A DNA stretch of 64,000 bases from Ignavibacterium sp. (GCF_025998815.1 NZ_AP026678.1:2790001-2854000), one strand, 5' to 3'. Positions 9,040-17,972 are shown, counted from the first letter of the stretch. Notes: generated by a model not told the origin, from the letters alone. Translations and numbers: made by a program.

Positions 9040-9279
9040 TTGTCAAATTCAGAAATTAAATATCGTCAGGCGAAAACCGGAAAATTAATGATAGAAATTC
9101 TTCCGGACAGATGTGACTTTTGTGGTTGCTGTGTTGGAGTATGTCCGGAGGATGCAATTGAATTGAAAGAAGCAGAAATATTTATTATCGATCCACGCTG
9201 TACTAATTGTGCAAAGTGTGTTTGGTCTTGCCCGATTGAAGTGATTAAATTTAATAAGGACGGAGTTGCTTTAAAATAA
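9040..9279 (+). CDS. 2[4Fe-4S] ferredoxin-type protein
   Basis: A 79-residue protein with two 4Fe-4S motifs: CDFCGCCVGVCPEDAI and CTNCAKCVWSCPIEVI, both CxxCxxCxxxCP. It would carry low-potential electrons. The frame opens at TTG 9040; an internal ATG (MIEILPDRC) would remove the first 16 residues and keep both clusters. The next functional partner is probably the flavoprotein at 9821, since ferredoxin and geranylgeranyl-reductase-family genes are often adjacent; here a four-helix-bundle gene lies between them. Confidence 0.9.
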   Translation: MSNSEIKYRQAKTGKLMIEILPDRCDFCGCCVGVCPEDAIELKEAEIFIIDPRCTNCAKCVWSCPIEVIKFNKDGVALK

Positions 9280-9298
9280 TATTAAGTCTGAGATTTCA

Positions 9299-9330
9299 AG
9301 TAAGCAGTAGGCAAAAGCCAGTAGGCAAAT
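9299..9330. repeat. Left imperfect inverted repeat flanking the four-helix-bundle gene
   Basis: Contains two tandem variants of a GCAGTAGGCAAA unit. The reverse complement of 9768-9800 carries the same units (AAGCAATAGGCAAAT). Related CAGTAGGCAGTTGGCA units occur inside the sorting-domain genes at 21683 and 57499. Confidence 0.7.
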
Positions 9331-9380
9331 GATAATAAATCGGTTTTATAATTTTACTAAATAGATGAAGGGAAAATTTT

Positions 9381-9764
9381 ATGAAACAGTCTTTCAGGGA
9401 TTTAACTGTTTATAAAAAGGCATTCGATATGGCAATGAAAATATTTCATTGCTCAAAAACTTTCCCAAAAGAAGAAATATATTCTTTAACAGATCAAGTC
9501 AGAAGATCATCCCGATCGGTGTGTACATCTATTGCGGAGGCATATAGGAAAAGAAAATATGAATCTTATTTTATATCTAAAACCTCCGATGCTGATATGG
9601 AAAACTCTGAAACTCAGGTTTGGCTACAATTTGCATTAGAATGCAATTACATAAAAAAGGATGTTTATGAAGAATTGATGGCTCTTTCAGAAGAAATTGG
9701 AAAATTATTAAATCATATGATTGAAAATCCGCAAAGTTATTTGAGAAATGCTGATAAACTTTAA
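9381..9764 (+). CDS. Four-helix-bundle protein (23S rRNA intervening-sequence family)
   Basis: A 127-residue protein of the four-helix-bundle/S23 family first described from intervening sequences in 23S rRNA genes. Hallmarks are the start FRDLTVYKKAFDMAMKIF, FPKEEIYSLTDQVRRSSRSV, the SIAEAYRKRKY segment and the C-terminal helix LSEEIGKLLNHMI. ATG 9381 gives the usual family start. The gene is bracketed by the inverted repeats at 9299-9330 and 9768-9800 and separates a ferredoxin from its likely flavoprotein partner. Family function is unknown; some relatives (Avd) act with diversity-generating reverse transcriptases, but none is seen here. Confidence 0.93.
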   Translation: MKQSFRDLTVYKKAFDMAMKIFHCSKTFPKEEIYSLTDQVRRSSRSVCTSIAEAYRKRKYESYFISKTSDADMENSETQVWLQFALECNYIKKDVYEELMALSEEIGKLLNHMIENPQSYLRNADKL

Positions 9765-9767
9765 AAT

Positions 9768-9800
9768 ATTTGCCTATTGCTTACAGCTTATTGCCTATTA
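9768..9800. repeat. Right imperfect inverted repeat flanking the four-helix-bundle gene
   Basis: ATTTGCCTATTGCTTACAGC followed by TTATTGCCTATT is the inverted counterpart of 9299-9330. It starts 4 bases after the four-helix-bundle stop and supplies the spurious N-terminal codons of the longest frame of the next gene. Confidence 0.7.
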
Positions 9801-9820
9801 ACAATTTTATAGTTGAAGTA

Positions 9821-10990
9821 GTGAATAAAGAGTACGACATAATAGTAGTCGGTGCTGGACCGGCTGGAAGTATGGCTGCAAGATTTGCTGCAGAACGGGG
9901 AGTTTCCGTACTGATGCTTGAGAAAGACAGAGATGTTGGTTATCCTGTCCGATGTGGTGAAGCAATAAGTAAAGCGGGAGTTGAAGAATTTATCGCAAGT
10001 GATGATAAATGGATTGCGGCACGAATTAGTAAGTTCTCATTTAATGCACCTGATGGAACAGAAGTAATAATTGAATTTGGTGAAGCAGGTTATGTACTCG
10101 AAAGAAGAATTTTTGATTATGAACTTGCAAGAACTGCTGCTGAAGCCGGAGCTGAAATAGTAACACGTGCTTATGTAAATGGACTGTTTTTCGATAGCGA
10201 TGGAAAAGTTAACGGAGTTAAGTATGAATTCAACGGTGAGCAAAAAGAAATTAAATCCAAAGTTGTAATTGCTGCTGATGGTGTTGAATCGAGAGTCGGT
10301 AGATGGGCAGGACTTAAAACTCATATTGATTTCCGTGATATGGAAAGTGCGGTTCAAATAACTGCTGCAAATATACCTGTGGATCAAAACACGCTTTACT
10401 TTTATTTTGGAAAAGATGTTGCACCTAACGGATACTTCTGGATTTTTCCTAAAGGTCATAATAAAGCAAATATTGGTTTGGGAGTAAGTGGAATAATCGG
10501 TAAGAAAAAATCAGCACAATCTTTTCTTGATGATTTTATGAATAAACATTATCCAAATGCTCCTGTTCTGACTAAAATAGCTGGCGGAGTGCCTTGTTCA
10601 ATTACGCTTGAAAAAATTTCTGCACCAGGAATAATGCTTGTTGGTGATGCTGCCAGACAGGTTAATCCGTTAAGTGGTGGTGGAATTGCAAGCGGAATGA
10701 TTGGTGGCTCAATTGCAGGAAGAATAGCTGCTGAAGCAGTTAAGATGAATAAGCCTGATCATATCTTAACTTATGATAAAGCTTGGCACGACAGACTCGG
10801 TAAACGACATGAAACTTTTAACAGAATAAAAGAAGGCATTTATAATTTTTCCGATGAAAAGTTCAATAGCATTGCTCATTCTGTACTTAAAATTCCGGTT
10901 GAGAAGAGAACACTGGGAAAAGTTTTTACGACAGCGCTAATGAATAATCCATCACTGCTTGTTGACATTGCTAAAGTGTTTGTTGTGTGA
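9821..10990 (+). CDS. Geranylgeranyl reductase family FAD-dependent oxidoreductase
   Basis: A flavoprotein of about 389 residues. The N-terminal dinucleotide-binding fold reads YDIIVVGAGPAGSMAARFAAERG, with EKDRDVGYPVRCGEAIS typical of the geranylgeranyl-reductase (ChlP/DGGGPL reductase) family. A second FAD motif LVGDAARQVNPLSGGGI is near residue 285. Such enzymes reduce isoprenoid double bonds or act as ferredoxin-linked reductases; the substrate cannot be told. The open frame extends to TTG 9770, but those 17 codons are inverted-repeat sequence, so GTG 9821 (VNKEYDII) is preferred. Confidence 0.92.
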   Translation: MNKEYDIIVVGAGPAGSMAARFAAERGVSVLMLEKDRDVGYPVRCGEAISKAGVEEFIASDDKWIAARISKFSFNAPDGTEVIIEFGEAGYVLERRIFDYELARTAAEAGAEIVTRAYVNGLFFDSDGKVNGVKYEFNGEQKEIKSKVVIAADGVESRVGRWAGLKTHIDFRDMESAVQITAANIPVDQNTLYFYFGKDVAPNGYFWIFPKGHNKANIGLGVSGIIGKKKSAQSFLDDFMNKHYPNAPVLTKIAGGVPCSITLEKISAPGIMLVGDAARQVNPLSGGGIASGMIGGSIAGRIAAEAVKMNKPDHILTYDKAWHDRLGKRHETFNRIKEGIYNFSDEKFNSIAHSVLKIPVEKRTLGKVFTTALMNNPSLLVDIAKVFVV

Positions 10991-10998
10991 AGTTATTT

Positions 10999-11054
10999 GT
11001 ACGCAGATTAATATGATTTGTGGGAATCATAATTAATCATAAAAATCTGCGTAC
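10999..11054. terminator. Two-tier stem-loop between convergent genes
   Basis: Outer arms GTACGCAGATT (10999-11009) and AATCTGCGTAC (11044-11054) are perfect inverses; inside them TATGATT/AATCATA form a second arm pair. It lies between the flavoprotein stop and the convergent TonB receptor stop, so it can serve as a bidirectional terminator. The sequence resembles dispersed AATCTGCGTAC repeats common in this phylum. Confidence 0.65.
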
Positions 11055-11064
11055 TATTTTGACA

Positions 11065-13347
11065 TTAAAACTCAGCACTAATTCCTATTGAAGGTAAAAT
11101 TCCAATGGAAGCTGATTCATCAATTCGTTGTTCTCGTCTGTCCCAACGAATTCCGCTCGGATTTTTTCTGTTGTAGACATTCTGAACATCAATGTAAGTA
11201 ATTAATGTCCAACCACTGAAGAACCATCTTTTATCAACTCTTATATCAAGACTATGAGCTGACTTTAATCTTCTGCTGTTGTAATCAGAAACTAACTGGC
11301 TGCCATCAAGTTGATACGGTGTATAAGGTCTTCCGGAAGCAAAACGGAATTTTGTACTAACTTCCCAATACTTATCAATCTTATAACCACCGCTTAAATT
11401 GAAAATCCAGTTTTGATCATAAGTTCCGTCTCTTTCAATTCCATCTAAAGATGTAAAATCAGTTTTGCTGTAGGTTAAACTTAAAATTCCATAGTAAGGG
11501 GTGTTAGAAAGTTTTTTCTGCACAGATAATTCAACCCCGCGAGATTTACCATAACCATTACTTACCAAGGGTTCCAATCCGAATGAAGAAAAATTATCAT
11601 CACTTCCTGAAAAACCAGCGCCGGTATTTGCTAATACAAGGTATGGTCTCACAAGACTTGTCGGATAATCAGAATAATCTTTATAAAATCCTTCAACTTT
11701 AAGAAGAGCATCTTCATTTAACTGATGATCAAAACCAAGTACATATTGGTTCACTCTTACATTTTTAAGTTCGCGGTTTTTTTCATCTGCAATCAACCAG
11801 ATGTATGACGGAGTTTGATAATATATGCCTGTGCTGAAATTCAGGTTTGTGATAGGTGTTAGCATATAAGAAGCAGAAAATCTTGGACTGAAATAAAATT
11901 TGTTTTTTATCGCATTAAAGTAATCTGCTCTTACTCCGAGATTAGTTGTGAGTCTTTTCATCAATAGAAAATTAAAATTAAGATAAGATGCACCTTTGAA
12001 GAAATTTTCTGACTTGCTAAGTGAAGTAATTGGTAATGAATCACCAAATGAAGTAATGAATGTTGGGAAAAGTATATCAGCATCAAACTCAATCAGCTTG
12101 GCAGTTACACCAAAATTCATTTCAGTAACGGAAGAAAATTTATGAACGACATCTAATCTTAGATTATTTTCTTCCTCCTTGGATTTGTTCTTAAATATCG
12201 GATTTAACAATGAATCACTCTGTTGTGTGTCGTAGTCCGTATAATTTCTGCCTATTGATAAATTCATAAAGCCATTGCTGAAAAGTCGCTGATAACTGAA
12301 TCCGGTAAAATATTGTATTTGATCACTGCCTAATATTCTGGAATTGTCATATCTCTTATCAGCATCATCGTTAAAGAAATTTACATTGTTAAAAGCACTA
12401 ACAAACAGGAAAGAGAATGAATTTGTGTTATCGAGTTTGTAATCTGCTTTTGTTAACACATCGTAATATTCAGGGACAAATGAAAATCCGGCAGACTTAA
12501 AAATAAAATCGAGATAACTTCTTCTTGCAGAAAATATGAAAGATGATTTGTCATTGAACAATGGTCCTTCGGCATTTAATCCGAATTGTGAAGCTGAAAT
12601 TGTAGCTTTGCCACCAATGCGGTCGGTTCTTCCATTACGAAGATTTATTTTTAATACTGAAGAAAGTTTATCACCATACAAAACAGGAAATCCACCTGTT
12701 GAAAATGATGTTTCTTTCACAAAATCAAGATTGATATAACTTAAAGGTCCGCCTGTTGCGCCCTGAGTTCCAAAATGGTTAATGTTTGGTACTTCAATTC
12801 CGTCAACAAGGTAAAGATTTTCAGATGGAGCTCCGCCACGAACAATTAAATCGTTTCTTCCTGCATCAGCCTGTGCAACTCCGGGAAGAACAGACAGTGC
12901 TCTTATTACATCTTCAAAACCACCGGGGCTTCTTCTCAATTCTTCATAACTGAAATTTCTAACACTTGTTGGTTCAAGAATATTTTTGCCAAAATAATCT
13001 GCAGTGACTACGACATTTTCAATTTCAATTGCCTGTGGAGATAGTTCAAAATCAACCTGAGTTTGTTTTCCCGGTTGAACCATTACATCAGTTTTCACTC
13101 TGTTATTGTATCCAATTACTGAAGCTCTCAACTGATACATTTCTGCGGGAACATTTTTAATTGAATACTTCCCGTTGATATCAGTCGCTGCACCAAAATT
13201 GGTTCCTAATATTATTACATTTGCCCCGATAAGAGGTTGTCTGGTCACTGCATCAATAACGGAACCAACGATTTCTCCGGAACCATTTTGAGCAAAAATA
13301 TTTGCTGATGATAAAAGTATAACCAAATAAATTTTAATGTATTTCAT
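11065..13347 (-). CDS. TonB-dependent receptor with carboxypeptidase-regulatory-like domain
   Basis: About 760 residues from ATG 13347. A signal peptide (KIYLVILLSSANIFAQ) is followed by a CarboxypepD_reg-like beta sandwich (GEIVGSVIDAVTRQPLIGANV, about 25-105), a plug domain (VLPGVAQADAGRNDLIVRGGAPSENLYLVDGIEV), and an outer-membrane beta barrel ending in a terminal phenylalanine (GISAEF). It should import or bind a substrate using TonB energy; the ligand is not evident and there is no SusD partner next to it. A longer frame to TTG 13374 would put extra residues before the signal peptide. Divergent from the histidine kinase. Confidence 0.93.
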   Translation of the reverse strand: MKYIKIYLVILLSSANIFAQNGSGEIVGSVIDAVTRQPLIGANVIILGTNFGAATDINGKYSIKNVPAEMYQLRASVIGYNNRVKTDVMVQPGKQTQVDFELSPQAIEIENVVVTADYFGKNILEPTSVRNFSYEELRRSPGGFEDVIRALSVLPGVAQADAGRNDLIVRGGAPSENLYLVDGIEVPNINHFGTQGATGGPLSYINLDFVKETSFSTGGFPVLYGDKLSSVLKINLRNGRTDRIGGKATISASQFGLNAEGPLFNDKSSFIFSARRSYLDFIFKSAGFSFVPEYYDVLTKADYKLDNTNSFSFLFVSAFNNVNFFNDDADKRYDNSRILGSDQIQYFTGFSYQRLFSNGFMNLSIGRNYTDYDTQQSDSLLNPIFKNKSKEEENNLRLDVVHKFSSVTEMNFGVTAKLIEFDADILFPTFITSFGDSLPITSLSKSENFFKGASYLNFNFLLMKRLTTNLGVRADYFNAIKNKFYFSPRFSASYMLTPITNLNFSTGIYYQTPSYIWLIADEKNRELKNVRVNQYVLGFDHQLNEDALLKVEGFYKDYSDYPTSLVRPYLVLANTGAGFSGSDDNFSSFGLEPLVSNGYGKSRGVELSVQKKLSNTPYYGILSLTYSKTDFTSLDGIERDGTYDQNWIFNLSGGYKIDKYWEVSTKFRFASGRPYTPYQLDGSQLVSDYNSRRLKSAHSLDIRVDKRWFFSGWTLITYIDVQNVYNRKNPSGIRWDRREQRIDESASIGILPSIGISAEF

Positions 13348-13460
13348 CTTCCTTGAATAAAATTTTAACTCCAATTTTTAAACAATTTTATCAGTATAAA
13401 GTTCATTTAACACTGTTTTTGTTTTATTGTTATATTTACGAGGCATATTTACAAAGTGCA

Positions 13461-15014
13461 ATGAACAAGAGCAAAAATACAATTAAATCTAATGATCTTA
13501 CTGATAATCTTAATCTAAGCCACCTTAGTACTTATACTAATCAGCTCAAAGAAGTGCTTCCTACAATTCCCGAAGAATTTGAAGATGTATTTTGGTGGAG
13601 CGGTGTAAAATATGGTAAAGATACATTCAGTATTTACTCAAGTAACATTAAAAAAGTTATTGGCTATAGTGGCGAGCAAATACAGGCATTACCTGAAGGA
13701 CTTAAATCATTAGTCGTAAGAGAAGATGTTCCGGCATACAACAAAGCTTACGATTCTCTGTCTCCTTTAAGAAAAACAAATTTCTTCGAACACAATTTCA
13801 GAATTAAAAGTAAAGACAATAAAATACTTTGGCTTAAAGAAAAAGTTGTTCAGTATAAAAATGTGAACGGTATTTTGTTTCTTAAAGCATCTTTAATTGA
13901 TATCACAGAATTTAAAGAAAGAGAGAACGAACTCTTAAAATCTGTAGAGGATAAACAAAATAAAATTTTTACAAGAGATAATTTTCTTTCTGTGCTTTCA
14001 CACGATTTGCGTGCACCATTCTCCAGCATTCTCGGTTTTACCGAAGTATTAATGAACGATCCCAATCTTAATGAAAACGATAGGAATGAATATCTTAACT
14101 TCATTCACGATTCTGCTTCTAATCAGCTACAACTGATTAATTATCTTCTCGATTGGTCGAATATGCAAATTGGCAGGTTAAATCCTGCTCCACAAAGAAT
14201 TCAGGCGCAGTCAATAGTTTTCAACTGTATCTCAAATCTTACAGGCAATGCAATCAGAAAAAATATTGAAATAAAATCCAATGTTCCCGAATCCATTTAC
14301 ATCGAAGCGGATGAAAGATTAATTCTGCAGGCATTAACAAACCTTGTTAGTAACGCAATAAAGTTTTCAACTGAAGGGAAATCGGTGTCAATAACAGTTG
14401 ACAGATTTAATCAGGAAATGGTTGAGTTCGTTGTAATTGATGAAGGTGTTGGAATTCCCGAATCCAATCAATCCAAAATTTTCAAGTTTGAAAAGCTGTT
14501 CTCAACACGCGGAACGAAAGGGGAAAAAGGAACGGGTCTTGGTTTATCGCTCGTTCGTGAAATTGTTGAGCGACACGGTGGGCAAGTGTGGTTTTATTCG
14601 AAAGAAGGTAAAGGGAGTGAATTCCATTTTACAGTCCCGAGTGCTGAGAATAGTATTCTTCTTGTAGAAAATAATAAGGAAGATTATTTCAGATTTGAAA
14701 GAATGATTAAAGAGCAATTCCCACAATTTAAAGTCTATGGTGCTGATAATGGTTTTGAAGCGATAAATTATGTTCTGAGACAACATCCTTCGGTGATTAT
14801 TTCTTCTCACGAGTTACCGTTGATGAATGGAGTTCAGTTTATTAAATCTATCATTCGTGGTGATAAGAGGTTTAATACTCCGGTTATAGCACTTATAAAT
14901 TCTTATGATGAAGATGTAATTAAATCTTATCAGGAAATTGGTGTTAAAATTATTCTAACTAAACCTGTTGACCCAGATAAGCTTACTGAAAATATTTCAT
15001 TGTGTATTAATTAG
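13461..15014 (+). CDS. PAS hybrid histidine kinase with degenerate receiver
   Basis: About 517 residues from ATG 13461, with no TM segment, so probably cytosolic. A PAS-like domain (about 45-150) precedes HisKA with LSVLSHDLRAPFSSILGF (His181), then an HATPase domain with the N box TNLVSNAIKFS and G boxes DEGVGIPES and KGTGLGLSLVREIVERHGG. The C-terminal ~120 residues have a receiver fold, but the acidic pocket reads LLVENNKED and the phosphoacceptor position reads IISSHELPLMNG, with serine instead of aspartate. The conserved lysine (LTKPVD) remains. The frame extends upstream to TTG 13353, but this adds an unlikely hydrophobic stretch. Confidence 0.92.
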   Translation: MNKSKNTIKSNDLTDNLNLSHLSTYTNQLKEVLPTIPEEFEDVFWWSGVKYGKDTFSIYSSNIKKVIGYSGEQIQALPEGLKSLVVREDVPAYNKAYDSLSPLRKTNFFEHNFRIKSKDNKILWLKEKVVQYKNVNGILFLKASLIDITEFKERENELLKSVEDKQNKIFTRDNFLSVLSHDLRAPFSSILGFTEVLMNDPNLNENDRNEYLNFIHDSASNQLQLINYLLDWSNMQIGRLNPAPQRIQAQSIVFNCISNLTGNAIRKNIEIKSNVPESIYIEADERLILQALTNLVSNAIKFSTEGKSVSITVDRFNQEMVEFVVIDEGVGIPESNQSKIFKFEKLFSTRGTKGEKGTGLGLSLVREIVERHGGQVWFYSKEGKGSEFHFTVPSAENSILLVENNKEDYFRFERMIKEQFPQFKVYGADNGFEAINYVLRQHPSVIISSHELPLMNGVQFIKSIIRGDKRFNTPVIALINSYDEDVIKSYQEIGVKIILTKPVDPDKLTENISLCIN

Positions 15015-15043
15015 TTTGATCTTTAACAATAGGATTTTGAAAA

Positions 15044-16045
15044 ATGCTTGATCAACCAGAACTAGCTTCGTTATCAAAAGGTGATATAATAAATCATTTT
15101 TTGTTAGTTAAAAGAAGTGATTTGAGATTAACCAAACAGAATAAAGAGTACATAGCATTGGAGCTGGGTGATAAATCTCTTTCAGTTCAGTCAAATCTGT
15201 GGGACGATGTAAAAAATTTCCAAAACATAAAAAGCAATATTAACACAGGTACTGTAGTTAAGGTAAAAGGTCAGCTTGATGAGTATCAGGGTGCACCACA
15301 AATAAAAATTTCGGAAATAAGACTTGCCAAAGAAGAAGATAATGTTACTCCTCTGGATTTCATTCCAAGGTCTCATCGTGATCTTGATGAGATGAAAACA
15401 GAATTCACAAACCGGATAAAAAAAATATCTAATCCTCACCTGAACAGACTTATTAAAAATATTTTTTCTAATGAAAGATTTGAAAAATACACTACTGCTC
15501 CGGCAGGAAAACTTTGGCATCATAGCTACATTAGCGGACTAATTGAACATACTCTCGAAATAATTAAGATATGTGATTTGATGTGTGACATTCATCCGGA
15601 GCTTAACAGAGATTTGTTAATTGCCGGAGCGATGTTGCACGATTTCGGTAAAATTGAAGAATTAAGTTTTGATTCAGCTTTTGAATACACGGATAAAGGA
15701 AAACTGCTTGGACATATTGTAATTGCTTCTATGATAGTTGATGAGGAAATAAAAAAAATAAAAGATTTTCCGGAAGAGCTAAAAATTAATTTGCTTCATC
15801 TGATATTAAGTCATCAGGGAAAACTTGAACACGCTTCTCCTGTTGTTCCCAAAACACTTGAAGCAATAACACTTTACCATGCCGATGAACTAAGTGCAAA
15901 AGTGAATGCATACAAATTAACTTTGCAAGCGGAAATTAAACAGAATAGTAAATGGACAAGATTTATAAATCTTGCAGGAACAGATTTATATAGTCACGAT
16001 CTGGAAGATTTTTCAGATTTAACTAACAAAACCTTATTTGACTAA
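15044..16045 (+). CDS. HD-domain 3'-5' exoribonuclease, YhaM-like
   Basis: A 333-residue protein with an N-terminal OB fold (about 10-105; TGTVVKVKGQLDEYQGAPQIKI) and an HD domain (HHSYISGLIEHTLEII, then GAMLHDFGKIEEL and LILSHQGKLEHASPVVPKTLEA). This order and the HQGxxEWGSPVxPxTxEA-like motif match YhaM, a 3'-5' exoribonuclease of RNA turnover that can also degrade single-stranded DNA. It is 29 bases after the kinase and 18 before the TPR gene, consistent with co-transcription. Confidence 0.88.
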   Translation: MLDQPELASLSKGDIINHFLLVKRSDLRLTKQNKEYIALELGDKSLSVQSNLWDDVKNFQNIKSNINTGTVVKVKGQLDEYQGAPQIKISEIRLAKEEDNVTPLDFIPRSHRDLDEMKTEFTNRIKKISNPHLNRLIKNIFSNERFEKYTTAPAGKLWHHSYISGLIEHTLEIIKICDLMCDIHPELNRDLLIAGAMLHDFGKIEELSFDSAFEYTDKGKLLGHIVIASMIVDEEIKKIKDFPEELKINLLHLILSHQGKLEHASPVVPKTLEAITLYHADELSAKVNAYKLTLQAEIKQNSKWTRFINLAGTDLYSHDLEDFSDLTNKTLFD

Positions 16046-16063
16046 CTAATAAAAGGATAAATT

Positions 16064-16846
16064 ATGAATCCCTTCAATTACAAAACTTTGCTGTTAATTC
16101 TTGTTGTATTTTGCTCTTCTCTGATTTTTCCACAAACATTAGAAGAGCTATTAAAAGAGGGGGACAATCTTGTATCGCAGTTCGAAAATCAAAAAGCGCT
16201 CGAAGTTTATTTAAAAGCAGATAAACTTTTCCCGAACAATTACGAAGTTTACTGGCGATTAAGCCGGGCTTATATTGATATTGGCGAACATTTACCCGAT
16301 AAAACTGATAAAGAGAAGGATACTCAACTCGAATATTATAAAAAAGCATTTGAGTATGCAGATAAAGCCGTAAAGATGGCACCTAATCAGGCAATAACTT
16401 ATGTAAGAAGGGCAATAGCTAATGGAAGAATTGCTCTTTTCGAAGGAGTCTTTTCTGCAATTGGAACTGTTAAAGATGTAAAGTCAGATTGTGAAAAAGC
16501 AATTCAACTTGGAAACGGTGGAAATTATGTCCAGGCATTAGCTCATTATGTATTGGGCAGGACTCATTTGAAAGTTTGTGAAAAACCTTACCTTGTTCGT
16601 CTCCCACTCGGATTAGGTTGGGGTGATACTGAAAAAGCTGTTCAACTTTTAGAAACTGCTAATAAACTGCGACCGAATTTCCGAATGTTTATGCTCGAAC
16701 TTGCAAAAGCTTATGTGGAAGAAGATGAGTATACAAAAGCAAAAGATTTATTACTGAAAATTGAAAAAGCGCCGGTTGCCGACGAAGATGATAATAAAGT
16801 TTTGGAAGAAGCAAAACAACTTTACGAAAAAATTAAAAACGAATAG
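16064..16846 (+). CDS. Exported TPR-repeat protein
   Basis: A 260-residue protein with a signal peptide (LLLILVVFCSSLIFPQ) and tetratricopeptide repeats: NQKALEVYLKADKLFPNNYEVYW, YYKKAFEYADKAVKMAP, and a C-terminal pair around LLETANKLRPNFRMFM and AKAYVEEDEYTKAKDLL. A scaffold in the periplasm is likely, partner unknown. AAAGGATAAATT precedes the ATG. No enzyme motif. Confidence 0.85.
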   Translation: MNPFNYKTLLLILVVFCSSLIFPQTLEELLKEGDNLVSQFENQKALEVYLKADKLFPNNYEVYWRLSRAYIDIGEHLPDKTDKEKDTQLEYYKKAFEYADKAVKMAPNQAITYVRRAIANGRIALFEGVFSAIGTVKDVKSDCEKAIQLGNGGNYVQALAHYVLGRTHLKVCEKPYLVRLPLGLGWGDTEKAVQLLETANKLRPNFRMFMLELAKAYVEEDEYTKAKDLLLKIEKAPVADEDDNKVLEEAKQLYEKIKNE

Positions 16847-16874
16847 TAATTTTAAATTTAATTTCGCAAAAGCT

Positions 16875-17009
16875 ATTGAGCTGTCCAATAAGTTTTTTCT
16901 ATGTCACACTGAGCCTGTCGAAGTGTGAATAGAATTCAAAACGCCAGGTTTCGACATCTGTTAGTCAACGGGTCATTATGACAATGTTCTTCTTTTTGGA
17001 CAGCTCAAT
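16875..17009. mobile_element. MITE-like element with 14-bp perfect terminal inverted repeats
   Basis: ATTGAGCTGTCCAA (16875-16888) and TTGGACAGCTCAAT (16996-17009) are perfect inverses bounding 135 bp with no gene. Inside is CACACTGAGCCTGTCGAAGT, a hairpin-forming unit of the type repeated at 18303-18347 (ATACTGAGCC...GTCGAAGTAT). No transposase is present, so movement would have to be in trans. No clear target-site duplication is visible. Confidence 0.6.
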
Positions 17010-17048
17010 TTTTAATTAGTTTATTATTAAAATTTATCTCACCAAACA

Positions 17049-17801
17049 ATGTCTGATATAAAATTAACAACTGATTTTATTGACAAACTATCCGGCTCTG
17101 AAAAGTTAGTATTCTTTAGTGGCGCAGGAATTTCTGCTGAGTCGGGGATTCCAACTTTTCGTGGTAAAGATGGTATCTGGAATAAACTCAAACCTGAAGA
17201 ACTCGCAAACTTCAATGCCTTTTTACGAAATCCGCAAATGGTTTGGGAATGGTACAATCACAGAAAAAAAATTATACACGAATCGAAACCAAACGCCGGA
17301 CATATTGCCATTGCTGAATTTGAAAAGTACTTTAATGATGTAACAGTCGTAACACAGAATATTGATAATCTTCATCGTCGTGCAGGAAGCAATAAAATTT
17401 ATGAACTTCACGGAAACATTGAAAGAAATTATTGCATCAATTGCCGAACATTTTATAACGAAGAATTAGATTTTTCAGAAGGCGTTCCCAAATGTAAATG
17501 CGGAGGATTGATTCGTCCTGATGTTGTCTGGTTTGGTGAATTCCTTCCAGCTGATCAACTGGAAGCAAGTGAAAAAGCAGCAATCAATTCAGATATATTT
17601 TTTGTTGTTGGAACTTCTGCAGTAGTTTACCCTGCTGCAGGATTAGTTTATACTGCCAAACGAGCTGGTTCATACATTGTGGAAGTGAACATCGAAGAAA
17701 CAGAAGTATCATCAATTGCAGACATTTCATTCTTTGGCGAAGCAGGAAAAGTATTGCCTGCAATACTTGAGAATGTAAAAAAGTTGAAAGGTAATATTTG
17801 A
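17049..17801 (+). CDS. cobB: NAD-dependent protein deacylase, SIR2 family
   Basis: A 250-residue sirtuin. NAD-binding motif GAGISAESGIPTFRG at about residues 25-39, VVTQNIDNLHRRAG with the catalytic-site NID, and the catalytic histidine in ELHGNIERNYC. A zinc ribbon is formed by CINC (about 133) and CKCGG (about 152). GTSAVVYPAA and VNIEETEVSS complete the Rossmann fold. The family removes acetyl or other acyl groups from lysine using NAD+. Normal CobB length. It follows the MITE-like element and precedes repeat R1a. Confidence 0.95.
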   Translation: MSDIKLTTDFIDKLSGSEKLVFFSGAGISAESGIPTFRGKDGIWNKLKPEELANFNAFLRNPQMVWEWYNHRKKIIHESKPNAGHIAIAEFEKYFNDVTVVTQNIDNLHRRAGSNKIYELHGNIERNYCINCRTFYNEELDFSEGVPKCKCGGLIRPDVVWFGEFLPADQLEASEKAAINSDIFFVVGTSAVVYPAAGLVYTAKRAGSYIVEVNIEETEVSSIADISFFGEAGKVLPAILENVKKLKGNI

Positions 17802-17972
17802 CAGAATCTTAACTCTGAATTTTCATAAAAGTTTAACTTGACATTAAGAAAAATTTTTTGCTATTTGGGTTAGAGATTTTTTAATGGGTGACCGGTGGGA
17901 ATATTTAGCACGAAAATCATTCCTGTTTATTACTGGAAGTTATTAAAAAAGATAACTAAAGTATTACTCATC

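Noticed and set aside
9381-9764. Diversity-generating retroelement accessory gene (Avd)
   Set aside because: No reverse transcriptase, template repeat or variable-repeat pair was found near it.
9770-9820. N-terminal extension of the flavoprotein from TTG 9770
   Set aside because: These codons are the right inverted repeat; the FAD-binding fold starts just after GTG 9821.
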